A stretch of 64,000 bases of DNA. It comes from Citrobacter amalonaticus. Lineage in GTDB: Bacteria; Pseudomonadota; Gammaproteobacteria; Enterobacterales; Enterobacteriaceae. Below are positions 53,525 to 64,000 of this stretch, one piece after another. The notes under the pieces were generated by a model, which was given only the letters and a program-made list of their open reading frames with translations, searched no databases and was not told the origin of the DNA. The position numbers and the translations under genes are program-made. How positions within the stretch are numbered: the first letter of the stretch is position 1; every line of letters begins with the position of its first letter. Where the stretch lies: contig JARDVN010000001.1 of assembly GCA_028994555.1 (NCBI GenBank), positions 1,922,001-1,986,000 of the forward strand. The letters are read 5' to 3'.

Positions 53525-54289
53525 ATGGCCTACAGCAAAATCCGCCAACCAAAATTATCCGATGTGATTGAGCAACAGCTGGAGTTTTTGATCCTTGAGG
53601 GCACACTGCGCCCCGGAGAAAAACTCCCTCCGGAACGCGAACTGGCGAAACAGTTCGACGTCTCCCGTCCCTCCTTGCGCGAGGCGATTCAACGTCTCGA
53701 AGCGAAGGGATTGCTGCTTCGTCGCCAGGGCGGCGGCACTTTTGTTCAGAGTAGCCTGTGGCAGAGCTTTAGCGATCCACTGGTAGAACTGCTCTCCGAC
53801 CATCCTGAATCCCAGTTTGACCTGCTTGAGACGCGCCATGCGCTGGAAGGCATTGCTGCATATTACGCAGCGCTGCGCAGCACGGATGAAGACAAAACGC
53901 GCATTCGTGAACTGCACCATGCCATTGAACTGGCGCAAGAGTCGGGCGACCGCGATGCCGAGTCCGATGCGGTTCTCCAGTATCAAATTGCCGTCACTGA
54001 AGCGGCGCACAATGTGGTGCTACTTCATCTGCTAAGGTGTATGGAACCCATGCTGGCTCAGAACGTTCGTCAGAACTTCGAGTTGCTCTATTCGCGTCGC
54101 GAGATGCTTCCGCTGGTGAGTAGTCACCGCACCCGTATTTTCGAAGCGATTATTGCCGGTAAGCCAGAAGAGGCGCGTGAAGCATCACATCGCCATCTGG
54201 CGTTTATCGAAGAGATTCTGCTCGATCGCAGTCGTGAGGAGAGCCGCCGTGAACGCGCCTTACGTCGTCTGGAGCAGCGAAAGAATTAG
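53525..54289 (+). CDS. pdhR: pyruvate-responsive repressor PdhR
   Basis: GntR/FadR-family regulator of the pyruvate dehydrogenase operon. Winged helix at the N-terminus ([22 protein letters not shown]), then an all-helical FadR-type effector domain. 254 residues, as in E. coli. First gene of pdhR-aceEF-lpd. Intact. Confidence 0.97.
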   Translation: MAYSKIRQPKLSDVIEQQLEFLILEGTLRPGEKLPPERELAKQFDVSRPSLREAIQRLEAKGLLLRRQGGGTFVQSSLWQSFSDPLVELLSDHPESQFDLLETRHALEGIAAYYAALRSTDEDKTRIRELHHAIELAQESGDRDAESDAVLQYQIAVTEAAHNVVLLHLLRCMEPMLAQNVRQNFELLYSRREMLPLVSSHRTRIFEAIIAGKPEEAREASHRHLAFIEEILLDRSREESRRERALRRLEQRKN

Positions 54290-54368
54290 TGATTTTTCTG
54301 GTAGCTCGTTAGCCAGAAGATGTTGTAAATCAAGCGCTAATGAATTAAAAGCGCGGCAACTAAACGCA

Positions 54369-54416
54369 GAACCTGTCTTATTAAACTTTCTGGCGAAAGT
54401 TTAATGGGACAGGTTC
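54369..54416 (+). promoter_or_regulatory. long hairpin between pdhR and aceE
   Basis: Inverted repeat gaacctgtc ... ttaaactttc tggc gaaagtttaa ... gacaggttc, about 22 bp of nearly perfect pairing with a four-base loop, 40 bases before aceE. E. coli has a similar element in the same place. It lacks a T run, so it may stabilise the aceEF mRNA 5' end after processing or attenuate read-through; this is inference. Confidence 0.75.
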
Positions 54417-54455
54417 CAGATAACTCAACGTATTAGATAGATAAGGAATACCCCC

Positions 54456-57120
54456 ATGTCAGAACGTTTCCCAAATGACGTGGATCCGATCGAAACTCGC
54501 GACTGGCTACAGGCGATCGAATCGGTCATCCGTGAAGAAGGTGTTGAGCGCGCTCAGTATCTGATTGACCAGCTGCTTTCTGAAGCCCGCAAAGGCGGCG
54601 TGAAAGTAGCGGCAGGTACAGGGGCAAGCAATTACATCAACACTATTGCCGTTGAAGATGAGCCGGAATATCCGGGCAATCTGGAGCTGGAGCGTCGTAT
54701 TCGTTCTGCTATCCGTTGGAACGCCATCATGACCGTGCTGCGTGCGTCGAAAAAAGACCTCGAGCTGGGCGGCCACATGGCATCCTTCCAGTCTTCTGCG
54801 ACCGTGTACGATGTGTGCTTCAACCACTTCTTCCGTGCCCGCAATGAGCAGGATGGCGGCGACCTGGTTTACTTCCAGGGCCACATCTCCCCCGGGCATT
54901 TACGCCCGCGCATTCCTGGAAGGTCGTCTGACCGAAGAGCAGATGGACAACTTCCGTCAGGAAGTTCATGGCAATGGCCTGTCTTCCTACCCGCACCCGA
55001 AACTGATGCCGGAATTCTGGCAGTTCCCGACCGTTTCTATGGGTCTGGGCCCAATCGGTGCTATCTATCAGGCTAAATTCCTGAAATATCTGGAACACCG
55101 TGGCCTGAAAGACACCTCTAAACAGACCGTTTACGCTTTCCTCGGCGACGGTGAAATGGACGAACCGGAATCCAAGGGCGCTATCACCATTGCGACCCGT
55201 GAAAAACTGGACAACCTGGTCTTCGTCATCAACTGCAACCTGCAGCGTCTGGACGGCCCGGTCACCGGTAACGGCAAAATCGTTAACGAACTGGAAGGTA
55301 TCTTCGAAGGTGCTGGCTGGAACGTGATCAAAGTGATGTGGGGCGGTCGTTGGGATGAACTGCTGCGTAAAGACACCAGCGGTAAACTGATCCAACTGAT
55401 GAACGAAACCGTTGACGGCGACTACCAGACCTTCAAATCCAAAGATGGCGCATACGTTCGTGAGCACTTCTTCGGTAAATATCCGGAAACCGCAGCACTG
55501 GTTGCCGACTGGACTGATGAGCAGATCTGGGCGCTGAACCGTGGTGGTCACGATCCGAAGAAAGTCTACGCTGCACTGAAAAAAGCGCAGGAAACCAAAG
55601 GCAAAGCTACCGTCATTCTGGCCCATACCATCAAAGGTTATGGCATGGGTGACACCGCCGAAGGTAAAAACATCGCTCACCAGGTGAAGAAAATGAACAT
55701 GGACGGCGTGCGCTACATTCGCGACCGCTTCAACGTTCCTGTCACCGATGAGCAGGTTGAAAAACTGTCTTACATCACTTTCCCGGAAGGGTCTGAAGAG
55801 CACAAATACCTGCACGAACGCCGCCAGGCGCTGCACGGTTATCTGCCGTCTCGTCAGCCGAACTTCACCGAGAAGCTGGAACTGCCGACTCTGGAAGACT
55901 TCGGTGCGCTGCTGGAAGAGCAGAACAAAGAGATCTCCACCACTATCGCTTTCGTTCGTGCCCTGAACGTGATGCTGAAGAACAAATCGATCAAAGATCG
56001 TCTGGTTCCGATCATCGCCGACGAAGCGCGTACTTTCGGTATGGAAGGTCTGTTCCGCCAGATTGGTATTTACAGCCCGAACGGTCAGCAGTACACCCCG
56101 CAGGACCGTGAGCAGGTTGCGTACTACAAAGAAGACGAGAAAGGTCAGATTCTGCAGGAAGGCATCAACGAGCTGGGCGCAGGGTCTTCCTGGCTGGCTG
56201 CGGCGACTTCCTACAGCACCAACGATCTGCCGATGATCCCGTTCTACATCTACTACTCCATGTTCGGGTTCCAGCGTATCGGCGACCTGTGCTGGGCAGC
56301 AGGCGATCAGCAGGCGCGTGGCTTCCTGATTGGCGGGACGTCTGGTCGTACAACGCTGAACGGTGAAGGTCTGCAGCACGAAGATGGTCACAGCCATATT
56401 CAGTCTCTGACTATCCCGAACTGTATCTCTTACGATCCGTCTTACGCCTACGAAGTTGCTGTGATCATGCACGATGGTCTGCAACGCATGTACGGTGAAG
56501 CGCAAGAGAACATTTACTACTACATCACCACGCTGAACGAAAACTACCACATGCCAGCCATGCCGGAAGGTGCTGAGGAAGGTATCCGTAAAGGTATCTA
56601 CAAACTCGAAACCCTGGAAGGTAGCAAAGGTAAAGTTCAGCTGCTGGGCTCCGGTTCTATCCTGCGTCACGTGCGTGAAGCGGCAGAGATCCTGGCGAAA
56701 GACTACGGCGTGGGCTCTGACGTGTACAGCGTCACCTCCTTCACTGAACTGGCGCGTGATGGTCAGGACTGTGAACGCTGGAACATGCTGCACCCAATGG
56801 AAACTCCGCGCGTTCCGTACATCGCTCAGGTGATGAACGACGCTCCGGCTGTAGCATCAACTGACTATATGAAACTGTTTGCCGAACAGGTTCGTACTTA
56901 TGTACCGGCTGATGATTATCGCGTACTGGGTACCGACGGTTTCGGTCGCTCTGACAGCCGTGAAAATCTGCGTCACCACTTCGAAGTGGATGCTTCCTAC
57001 GTGGTAGTCGCGGCCCTGGGCGAACTGGCTAAACGTGGCGAAATCGATAAGAAAGTGGTCGCAGACGCAATTACCAAATTCAACATCGATGCAGAAAAAG
57101 TTAACCCGCGTCTGGCGTAA
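54456..57120 (+). CDS. aceE: pyruvate dehydrogenase E1 component AceE (one frameshift)
   Basis: Thiamine pyrophosphate decarboxylase of the pyruvate dehydrogenase complex. TPP motif: [12 protein letters not shown] to [17 protein letters not shown]. The C run 54889-54893 has five Cs; four restores [20 protein letters not shown]. Corrected length 887 residues, as in E. coli. Start ATG 54456 with aaggaat upstream. The extra C is an overcall: the complex is central to aerobic growth. Confidence 0.96.
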
Positions 57121-57134
57121 GAGGTAAAAGAATA

Positions 57135-59036
57135 ATGGCTATCGAAATCAAAGTACCGGACATCGGGGCAGATGAAGTTGAAATCACCGAGATCCTGGTC
57201 AAAGTGGGCGACAAGGTAGAAGCCGAACAGTCGCTGATCACCGTAGAAGGCGATAAAGCCTCTATGGAAGTCCCGTCTCCGCAGGCTGGCGTCGTAAAAG
57301 AGATTAAAGTCTCTGTCGGCGACAAAACCGAGACCGGCAAACTGATTATGATTTTCGATTCCGCCGACGGTGCAGCTGACGCTGCACCTGCCAAGGCAGA
57401 AGAGAAGAAAGAAGAAGCGGCTCCGGCGGCAGCCCCTGCTGCAACGGGCGGCGTGAAAGAAGTTAACGTACCGGATATCGGCAGCGACGAAGTTGAAGTC
57501 ACCGAAATCATGGTCAAAGTTGGCGACAGCGTGACCGCTGAGCAGTCTCTGATCACCGTGGAAGGCGACAAAGCCTCCATGGAAGTTCCTTCTCCGTTCG
57601 CGGGCAAGGTTAAAGAGATCAAAATTAGCACTGGCGACAAAGTCTCCACCGGCTCCCTGATCATGGTATTCGAAGTGGAAGGCGCTGCGCCGGCTGCGGC
57701 TGCAAAACCTGAAGTCAAAGAGCAGGCGGCTTCCGCTCCGGCCGCGGCATCCGGCTCTAAAGAAGTTAACGTACCGGACATCGGCGGTGACGAAGTTGAA
57801 GTGACCGAAGTGATGGTGAAAGTGGGCGATAAAGTGGCCGCTGAACAATCACTGATCACCGTTGAAGGCGACAAGGCCTCAATGGAAGTCCCGGCGCCGT
57901 TCGCGGGCACCGTCAAAGAGATCAAAATCAACACCGGCGATAAAGTCTCCACCGGCTCCCTGATCATGATCTTCGAAGTGGAAGGCGCTGCGCCTGCCGC
58001 GGCTCCGGCTGCTAAGCAGGAAGCGGCTGCTCCGGCTCCGGCTGCGAAAGCAGAGAAACCGGCCGCTGCACCGGCTAAAGCGGAAGGCAAAACTGAATTC
58101 GCTGAAAACGACGCATACGTGCACGCGACCCCGCTGATCCGCCGCCTGGCGCGCGAATTCGGCGTTAACCTGGCGAAAGTGAAAGGCACCGGTCGTAAAG
58201 GCCGTATCCTGCGCGAAGACGTTCAGGCCTATGTAAAAGACGCGGTGAAACGCGCTGAATCTGCACCTGCTGCTGCCACCGGCGGCGGCATCCCGGGCAT
58301 GCTGCCGTGGCCAAAAGTGGACTTCAGCAAGTTTGGTGAAATCGAAGAAGTGGAACTGGGCCGCATCCAGAAAATCTCTGGTGCTAACCTGAGCCGTAAC
58401 TGGGTGATGATCCCGCACGTGACTCACTTCGACAAAACCGATATCACCGATCTGGAAGCGTTCCGTAAACAGCAGAACGCCGAAGCTGAGAAGCGCAAAC
58501 TGGACGTGAAATTCACCCCGGTTGTGTTCATCATGAAAGCCGTTGCCGCTGCTCTTGAGCAGATGCCGCGCTTCAACAGCTCTCTGTCCGAAGACGGTCA
58601 GCGTCTGACGCTGAAGAAATACATCAACATCGGTGTGGCGGTAGATACGCCGAATGGTCTGGTGGTTCCGGTCTTTAAAGATGTGAACAAGAAGAGCGTG
58701 ACCGAGCTGTCTCGTGAACTGACGGCGATCTCTAAGAAAGCGCGTGACGGTAAGCTGACTGCTGGCGAAATGCAGGGCGGTTGCTTCACTATCTCCAGCA
58801 TCGGCGGCCTGGGTACCACTCACTTTGCGCCGATTGTGAACGCGCCGGAAGTGGCTATCCTCGGTGTCTCCAAGTCCGCGATGGAGCCGGTGTGGAACGG
58901 TAAAGAGTTCGTACCGCGTCTGATGATGCCGATCTCTCTGTCCTTCGACCACCGCGTGATTGATGGTGCTGATGGTGCGCGTTTCATTACCATCATCAAC
59001 AATATGCTGTCTGACATTCGCCGCCTGGTGATGTAA
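57135..59036 (+). CDS. aceF: pyruvate dehydrogenase E2 component AceF
   Basis: Dihydrolipoyl acetyltransferase core of the complex. Three tandem lipoyl domains, each with EGDKASME and lipoyl lysines at 41, 146 and 247, joined by Ala/Pro-rich linkers; a peripheral subunit-binding domain at ~328-365; the catalytic domain ends with [15 protein letters not shown] (H606, D610). 633 residues, against 630 in E. coli. The near-identical lipoyl repeats are prone to recombination. Intact. Confidence 0.97.
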   Translation: MAIEIKVPDIGADEVEITEILVKVGDKVEAEQSLITVEGDKASMEVPSPQAGVVKEIKVSVGDKTETGKLIMIFDSADGAADAAPAKAEEKKEEAAPAAAPAATGGVKEVNVPDIGSDEVEVTEIMVKVGDSVTAEQSLITVEGDKASMEVPSPFAGKVKEIKISTGDKVSTGSLIMVFEVEGAAPAAAAKPEVKEQAASAPAAASGSKEVNVPDIGGDEVEVTEVMVKVGDKVAAEQSLITVEGDKASMEVPAPFAGTVKEIKINTGDKVSTGSLIMIFEVEGAAPAAAPAAKQEAAAPAPAAKAEKPAAAPAKAEGKTEFAENDAYVHATPLIRRLAREFGVNLAKVKGTGRKGRILREDVQAYVKDAVKRAESAPAAATGGGIPGMLPWPKVDFSKFGEIEEVELGRIQKISGANLSRNWVMIPHVTHFDKTDITDLEAFRKQQNAEAEKRKLDVKFTPVVFIMKAVAAALEQMPRFNSSLSEDGQRLTLKKYINIGVAVDTPNGLVVPVFKDVNKKSVTELSRELTAISKKARDGKLTAGEMQGGCFTISSIGGLGTTHFAPIVNAPEVAILGVSKSAMEPVWNGKEFVPRLMMPISLSFDHRVIDGADGARFITIINNMLSDIRRLVM

Positions 59037-59040
59037 GCAA

Positions 59041-59069
59041 AAAAAGCCGGCCCGACGGCCGGCTTTTTT
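59041..59069 (+). terminator. intrinsic terminator after aceF
   Basis: Stem aaaaagccgg / ccggctttttt around a GC-rich centre, directly after the aceF stop and before the separate lpd promoter region. Confidence 0.93.
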
Positions 59070-59237
59070 CTGGTAATCTCATGATGGTTTTGGGGTTATT
59101 AGTGCTAAAGATAAATCGTTGCCGTTTTGTTGTTTCAAAATTGTTAACAATTTTGTAAAATACGGACGGATAGAACGACCCGGTGGACGATGGGCGACAA
59201 GACCAGGGATTCGCCGGAAATAAATTAAGAGGTCATG

Positions 59238-60666
59238 ATGAGTACTGAAATCAAAACTCAGGTCGTGGTACTTGGGGCAGGCCCCGCAGGTTACTCTGCA
59301 GCCTTCCGTTGCGCTGATTTAGGTCTGGAAACCGTCATCGTAGAACGTTACAGCACCCTCGGCGGTGTTTGTCTGAACGTCGGCTGTATCCCTTCTAAAG
59401 CACTGCTGCACGTAGCCAAAGTTATCGAAGAAGCCAAAGCGCTGGCAGAACACGGTATCGTCTTCGGCGAGCCGAAAACCGATATCGACAAGATTCGTAC
59501 CTGGAAAGAAAAAGTAATCACTCAGCTGACCGGCGGTCTGGCTGGCATGGCGAAAGGCCGTAAAGTGAAAGTGGTTACCGGTCTGGGTAAATTCACCGGG
59601 GCGAACACCCTGGAAGTGGAAGGCGAGAACGGCAAAACCGTGATCAACTTCGACAACGCGATCATCGCGGCGGGTTCCCGTCCGATCCAGTTGCCGTTTA
59701 TTCCTCATGAAGATCCGCGCGTGTGGGATTCCACTGACGCCCTGGAACTGAAATCCGTACCGAAGCGTCTGCTGGTTATGGGTGGCGGTATCATCGGTCT
59801 GGAAATGGGGACTGTGTACCACTCGCTGGGTTCAGAGATTGACGTGGTTGAAATGTTTGACCAGGTTATTCCGGCGGCCGACAAAGACATTGTTAAAGTC
59901 TTCACCAAGCGCATCAGCAAGAAATTCAACCTGATGCTGGAAACCAAAGTGACTGCCGTTGAAGCGAAAGAAGACGGTATTTACGTTTCCATGGAAGGCA
60001 AAAAAAGCCCCTGCTGAAGCGCAGCGTTATGATGCCGTGCTGGTGGCAATCGGTCGTGTGCCGAACGGTAAAAACCTCGACGCTGGCAAAGCAGGCGTGG
60101 AAGTGGACGACCGTGGCTTCATCCGTGTTGACAAACAGCTGCGCACCAACGTGCCGCACATCTTTGCTATTGGCGATATCGTCGGTCAGCCGATGCTGGC
60201 GCACAAAGGTGTTCACGAAGGTCACGTTGCCGCCGAAGTTATCGCGGGCATGAAGCACTACTTCGATCCGAAAGTGATACCATCCATTGCCTACACTGAA
60301 CCAGAAGTAGCATGGGTTGGTCTGACGGAGAAAGAAGCGAAAGAGAAAGGCATCAGCTATGAAACAGCCACCTTCCCGTGGGCTGCTTCTGGCCGTGCTA
60401 TCGCTTCCGACTGCGCAGACGGTATGACCAAACTGATTTTCGACAAAGAAACTCACCGCGTTATCGGTGGTGCGATTGTCGGTACCAACGGCGGCGAGCT
60501 GCTGGGTGAGATCGGTCTGGCAATCGAAATGGGCTGTGACGCAGAAGACATCGCGCTGACCATCCACGCTCACCCGACTCTGCACGAGTCTGTTGGCCTG
60601 GCGGCAGAAGTGTTCGAAGGTAGCATCACTGACCTGCCGAACGCGAAAGCGAAGAAGAAGAAGTAA
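59238..60666 (+). CDS. lpd: dihydrolipoamide dehydrogenase Lpd (one frameshift)
   Basis: FAD enzyme E3 shared by pyruvate and 2-oxoglutarate dehydrogenases and the glycine cleavage system. FAD loop VVLGAGPAGYSAA, redox pair C45 and C50 in GGVCLNVGCIPSK, and the active-site HAHPTLHE. Start MSTEIKTQ at 59238; an ATG one codon upstream is the alternative. The A run 60000-60006 has seven As; six restores MEGKKAPAEAQRYDAVLVAIG. Corrected length 475 residues, against 474 in E. coli. It has its own upstream region of about 170 bases. Confidence 0.95.
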
Positions 60667-60686
60667 TCTTCAGCCTTCCGGTAACG

Positions 60687-60715
60687 AAAAAGCGGCGTAA
60701 ATGCCGCTTTTTTTT
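60687..60715 (+). terminator. intrinsic terminator after lpd
   Basis: Stem aaaaagcggc / gccgcttttt with a six-base loop and a long T run, 20 bases after the lpd stop; it can also serve the convergent DUF2950 gene. Confidence 0.94.
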
Positions 60716-60722
60716 ATGCCTG

Positions 60723-61514
60723 TTACTCCACCGGCTTCCACGGCTCGTGTGGCGTAAATTTTTCTATCGCGATAGCTTTTAGTCCACTATCTTTGCCTAA
60801 ATCCGTCTGATACACCCGGTCGTCCTGACTGACCATGAAGCTCATCACACCCGTTTCGCCCCAGGTAACCGGCCAGGCGAACAGCGCAAATCCTTTTGTG
60901 TTATCGCTGGCGATAATGCGGAAATAATAGCCGTGATATCCTTCGCCAGGCGACTCAGGACTGAAGGCCGGACCTAACGGACTGGGCGCTTCACCGGGTT
61001 TGACTGGCCAGTACAGACCGTCCTGTTGACCGGCATGGCTGATAATTCGGGTGGCAAAAGCTTGTTTGCGCTGCCAGTAGTCATACTGGGCGTCGACGTA
61101 GGCACGCATGGCTTCAATCGCCGAGAGTTCGTTGCGGCCAATCGTACGCGTGAGGATCTCATCCTGCGCGGCAGACATATCAAAATGCCAGCCTTTACTC
61201 GCCTTCACGATGGGGATGGGCAACTGCCAGTTCTCCTGACCGACGTTCAGGTGGGCCACGTTACCTTGTTGCACAATCTGATGGCTGACCTTCCAGTCGC
61301 GGTTAAAGCGCGCAATGGCTTCCGGGTCCGCGCCTTCAGGCGGTAAAAACTGTCGCCAGTCATCACCTAACAGAGCGTTCAGTTGCGCATCGTTATTGCC
61401 GGCAATTGCACGGGCAAAGGCGCTGGCGGCTTCGTCCGGTGTGGAGAACATCTGCTGGGCGTAGCTCATTAACGGCAGCGAGAGCAGCAGGGTGCTTAAC
61501 AGTACTTTTTTCAT
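60723..61514 (-). CDS. DUF2950 family periplasmic protein
   Basis: Predicted secreted protein: signal peptide MKKVLLSTLLLSLPLMSYAQ, then a domain of about 240 residues with the features of DUF2950 (FSTPDEAASAFARAIAGND-like start, DGLYWPVKPGEAPSPLGP, GYHGYYFRIIASD). No enzyme motif is visible and no function is known to me. It starts 12 bases after the yacH stop with gggag as ribosome site, so the two are one operon. DUF3300 and DUF2950 genes are often neighbours, which suggests a joint envelope role. Intact. Confidence 0.8.
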   Translation of the reverse strand: MKKVLLSTLLLSLPLMSYAQQMFSTPDEAASAFARAIAGNNDAQLNALLGDDWRQFLPPEGADPEAIARFNRDWKVSHQIVQQGNVAHLNVGQENWQLPIPIVKASKGWHFDMSAAQDEILTRTIGRNELSAIEAMRAYVDAQYDYWQRKQAFATRIISHAGQQDGLYWPVKPGEAPSPLGPAFSPESPGEGYHGYYFRIIASDNTKGFALFAWPVTWGETGVMSFMVSQDDRVYQTDLGKDSGLKAIAIEKFTPHEPWKPVE

Positions 61515-61526
61515 TATCGGCTCCCG

Positions 61527-63171
61527 TTAACGACGACGAAATTCATGGTGTTCAGATGCGCGTTCGCGCATGTGGGCTCGTTGCTCATTGCTGACGTTAC
61601 TCAGACGGCGGCTCTCCTGGCCGCGCTGTTGCTGTGATTGCCAGTTTGGCGAACGACTGTCATTGCCGCTAAAAACGTTCGCCCGGTTTTGCTGAAACGT
61701 CTGGCGCGGCTGTGGCGAGGAGGACTCGACGCGCTGACGTACCGTCTCCCGCTGTTGTTGTGAGACAGGGTGTTGCTGCGCTTTGGCTCTGAGATCGTCA
61801 CGATGCGGTTGTTGCGCCAGCGTGGTCGATTGTTTCAGCGTCTGCTGCGCATTCTGACGACGCGCGTTGTTGCTGTTGTCGTCATAGCCGCGATAGTTAT
61901 TGCGTTGGGCAACCTGATTCAACTGCTGAGACGCCGCTTTGCGCTGGGCATCACGCGTTGTGGCCGTTGGTTGCTGAGCCAGCGTTTTTGACGCATCCGG
62001 ATGACGCTGTTGCAGTTGTGCCATCGCCGCCTGACGCTGGCTGTCCCGGGAGGCGGTCGCAGCAGGCTGTTGTGTGGCGCTGAGGCCGCCGCTGACGTCG
62101 GTCGTATGGAAGCGCTGCGCCGTTGAGGCGTTTTGGTACGGCACGCCGCCGCGATACGCCGGGTTGTGCTGCCAGGTCATGTTCTGCGTTTTCAGATTCT
62201 GCCCGGAGATGCGGTTGAAGTTATCCACGTTGATATTGATGTTATCGCCGTTGTGTTGATAACCGTTGCCGCCGTGGTGATCGTCATCATGATGGTGATC
62301 ATCGTGGTGATGATCGTCGTCATCCCAGTCGATATTGCTGAACAGTGCGTAAGTCGTTGCGACGCCCAGGCTGTAACCGAACCCTTTCACAAAACTGCCG
62401 GCAAATTGTTCCTCTGGTGTCGGCGGGAGATACACCGGCGGGTACGCGGTGTTAGGCCAGGTGCCATAAACCGTGGAGGGGTTATAGCTGGGGACGTATA
62501 CCACCTGCGGATCGGCAGGTTCAATTTTAATCACCGTGGAGGCTGGGGCGGCGGAAACGGCGCTGGATTTTGTCGCGGAGGCTGTGCTTGTGGGCGCAGT
62601 TGTGGCGCTCTTTTTCGGCGTGCTGGTTACTGTCTGCTGCGGAGTGGATTTGAGCGAGCCGGTTTGCTGGGCCAGCAGGCGCAGGCGTTGCACGGAATCC
62701 ATCACGTCCTGCGGTTGCGCCAGAAACGCATCGCCGAGATTTTGTACCCACTCCGGGTTTTCCCCCATCAGCGTCATGAGTTGCGGGAAAGCAACCAGCG
62801 ATTTCACGCTGGGATCCCACGGCTGGTTTGCGACTGCCTGAATGGCGGCATCGCCTTGCTGTGTCGGATTATCGCGCGACCATTGTACTGCCTGAACGAC
62901 ATTCGCCGGGTAGGTCGAGGCCATCAGAACCTGAGAAAGCAGCGGGTCCGGATAGAGGGCAATCGGTGCGACCCATTGATCGATTTGCGCGGTGCTAAAG
63001 GTGCTTTTAGCAACAGGGGGGCGCTTCTGTGACCGGTTGTGCGGCGACGGGAGCCGTGGGCTGAGTCGGGGCTTCCGGCGTGCGGCTTTTGACATACAGC
63101 ACGCCTGAAGCAGCGAGTAGACCGGCGCTACAGATCAGCGCAAGCACGTGGGGTTTAAAGGGCAACGTCAT
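61527..63171 (-). CDS. yacH: DUF3300 protein YacH (one frameshift)
   Basis: Predicted envelope protein of unknown function. N-terminal signal or anchor PFKPHVLALICSAGLLAASG, DUF3300 domain from FSTAQIDQWVAPIALYPDPLLSQVLMAST, then VVYVPSYNPSTVYGTW. A His/Asp block (WDDDDHHHDDHHHDDDHHGG) may bind metal, and the C-terminal ~220 residues are rich in Gln, Arg and Ala with low complexity. True start ATG 63171 (MTLPFKPHVL) with gggag upstream. The G run 63016-63021 (six) breaks the frame; five restores QPVTEAPPVAKSTFSTAQ. Corrected length 547 residues, shorter than the 617 I recall in E. coli. Confidence 0.85.
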
Positions 63172-63571
63172 TTTCTTACTCCCGATTTCCTGGAAATCGC
63201 TATGGTCGAAGTGCTGCCACCCGCAGGTGCAGTGATGCGTGAGTATAAAGAGACGATAGTTTAATTTTTGACTAATCTTGGGATCGGTGTCGTTCCGTGA
63301 TTATAAGAATACGAAATAATGTGACCATTCGTAACAGCGATATCGACCCCGCTTCGTGAAGGGAAAAGGGCATTAGACCATCCTTAACGATTCAGCCACT
63401 TTTTTTATGTTGCTTTTTTTGTAAACAGATTAACACCCCGCTAAAATCCTGTTATTCTGCCCATTGCGGAACCGGGCATTTACCCTACAAACTGCTGTCT
63501 CACAGGAGCGTGAAGAGAATCGCCCATCGATAAAGCGCCGCACTATGACAATGAGAGCGAGGAGAACCGTC
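63172..63571. other. yacH-acnB intergenic region
   Basis: 400 bases with no supported gene; it holds the divergent promoters of yacH and acnB. In E. coli the acnB leader is a target of RyhB and of AcnB itself; I see nothing I can assign to those by eye. Confidence 0.6.
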
Positions 63572-64000
63572 GTGCTAGAAGAATACCGTAAGCACGTAGC
63601 AGAACGTGCCGCCGAGGGGATTGTGCCCAAACCCTTAGATGCAACCCAAATGGCCGCGCTCGTCGAGCTGCTGAAGAATCCGCCTGCGGGCGAAGAAGAA
63701 TTCCTGTTAGACCTGTTGATCAACCGTGTTCCCCCTGGCGTCGATGAAGCCGCCTATGTCAAAGCGGGTTTTCTCGCTGCCGTCGCGAAAGGCGAAACGA
63801 CCTCCCCACTGATTACGCCTGAAAAAGCGATTGAACTGCTCGGCACCATGCAGGGCGGTTACAACATTCATCCGCTGATCGACGCCCTGGACGATGCGAA
63901 ACTGGCGCCGATTGCCGCCAAAGCGCTCTCCCATACGCTGCTGATGTTCGATAACTTCTACGACGTAGAAGAAAAGGCCAAAGCGGGTAACGAATTTGCG
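63572..64000 (+). CDS. acnB: aconitate hydratase B AcnB (5' part, cut by window end)
   Basis: Main aconitase of the TCA cycle, [4Fe-4S] enzyme. Start GTG 63572 (VLEEYRKHVAERAAEG) with aggag upstream. The first 143 codons read without a break through the N-terminal HEAT-like domain (QGGYNIHPLIDALDD, SHTLLMFDNFYDVEEKA). The iron-sulfur ligands lie beyond the window. Assignment rests on close similarity to E. coli AcnB. Confidence 0.96.
   Translation, partial: MLEEYRKHVAERAAEGIVPKPLDATQMAALVELLKNPPAGEEEFLLDLLINRVPPGVDEAAYVKAGFLAAVAKGETTSPLITPEKAIELLGTMQGGYNIHPLIDALDDAKLAPIAAKALSHTLLMFDNFYDVEEKAKAGNEFA

Noticed and set aside
54820..56793. 657-codon open frame antisense to aceE
   Set aside because: Shadow of a highly expressed gene with biased codons; no ribosome site, no recognisable domain, and aceE is certain on the other strand.
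57470..57960. Tandem repeats in aceF as a possible assembly duplication
   Set aside because: The three lipoyl domains are the normal architecture of enterobacterial AceF and total length fits.
57101..58189. 362-codon open frame antisense to aceF, and a 283-codon one beside it
   Set aside because: Both are Ser/Ala-rich mirror readings of the lipoyl repeats and linkers; no independent support.

Overview
The window is chromosomal DNA of an enterobacterium very close to Escherichia, Salmonella and Citrobacter. It holds the conserved block that lies between araC and acnB near minute 2 of the E. coli map. Citrobacter is the best guess: a reconstructed AmpD of 187 residues with the ending I remember from C. 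freundii, and a GH43 hydrolase plus sugar symporter between ampE and aroP that I recall from Salmonella but not from E. coli K-12. The genus is an inference from remembered proteins, not a database result.

Layout. 1-7.7 kb: yabI, thiBPQ with a TPP riboswitch, sgrR with the divergent sgrS/sgrT, and setA. 7.7-16.8 kb: leuLABCD (minus), leuO, ilvIH. 16.9-36.4 kb: cra, then the division and cell wall cluster mraZ-rsmH-ftsL-ftsI-murE-murF-mraY-murD-ftsW-murG-murC-ddlB-ftsQ-ftsA-ftsZ-lpxC. 36.6-43.3 kb: secM-secA-mutT, the minus-strand coaE-zapD-yacG, and guaC. 43.3-46.4 kb: type IV pilus-like ppdD-hofB-hofC. 46.6-49 kb: nadC, ampDE. 49-51.4 kb: GH43 hydrolase and symporter. 51.5-60.7 kb: aroP, pdhR-aceE-aceF, lpd. 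60.7-63.2 kb: yacH (DUF3300) and a DUF2950 partner. From 63.6 kb: the start of acnB, cut by the window edge.

The main anomaly is technical. Twenty-three genes are broken by 29 single-base frameshifts. Every one is one base too many in a homopolymer run, now 5-7 long, of G, C, A or T. Removing the base restores a family-length protein each time. Since ftsI, ftsW, ftsQ, ftsA, murE, secA and coaE are hit, these are almost certainly sequencing or assembly overcalls. I annotate the genes as full-length CDSs and give each suspect run. One overcall creates a false MurE-MurF fusion.

The best biological observation is a 127-bp ERIC repeat inside the variable P3 arm of the TPP riboswitch upstream of thiB. 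Its ends are complementary, so it should fold into a long hairpin that extends P3. Other readable controls are the leu attenuator with a four-Leu leader peptide, the three-repeat MraZ operator, the SecM arrest peptide, a TyrR box before aroP, a PdhR operator, and a long hairpin before aceE. I saw no tRNA, rRNA, CRISPR array, prophage, insertion sequence or defence system.
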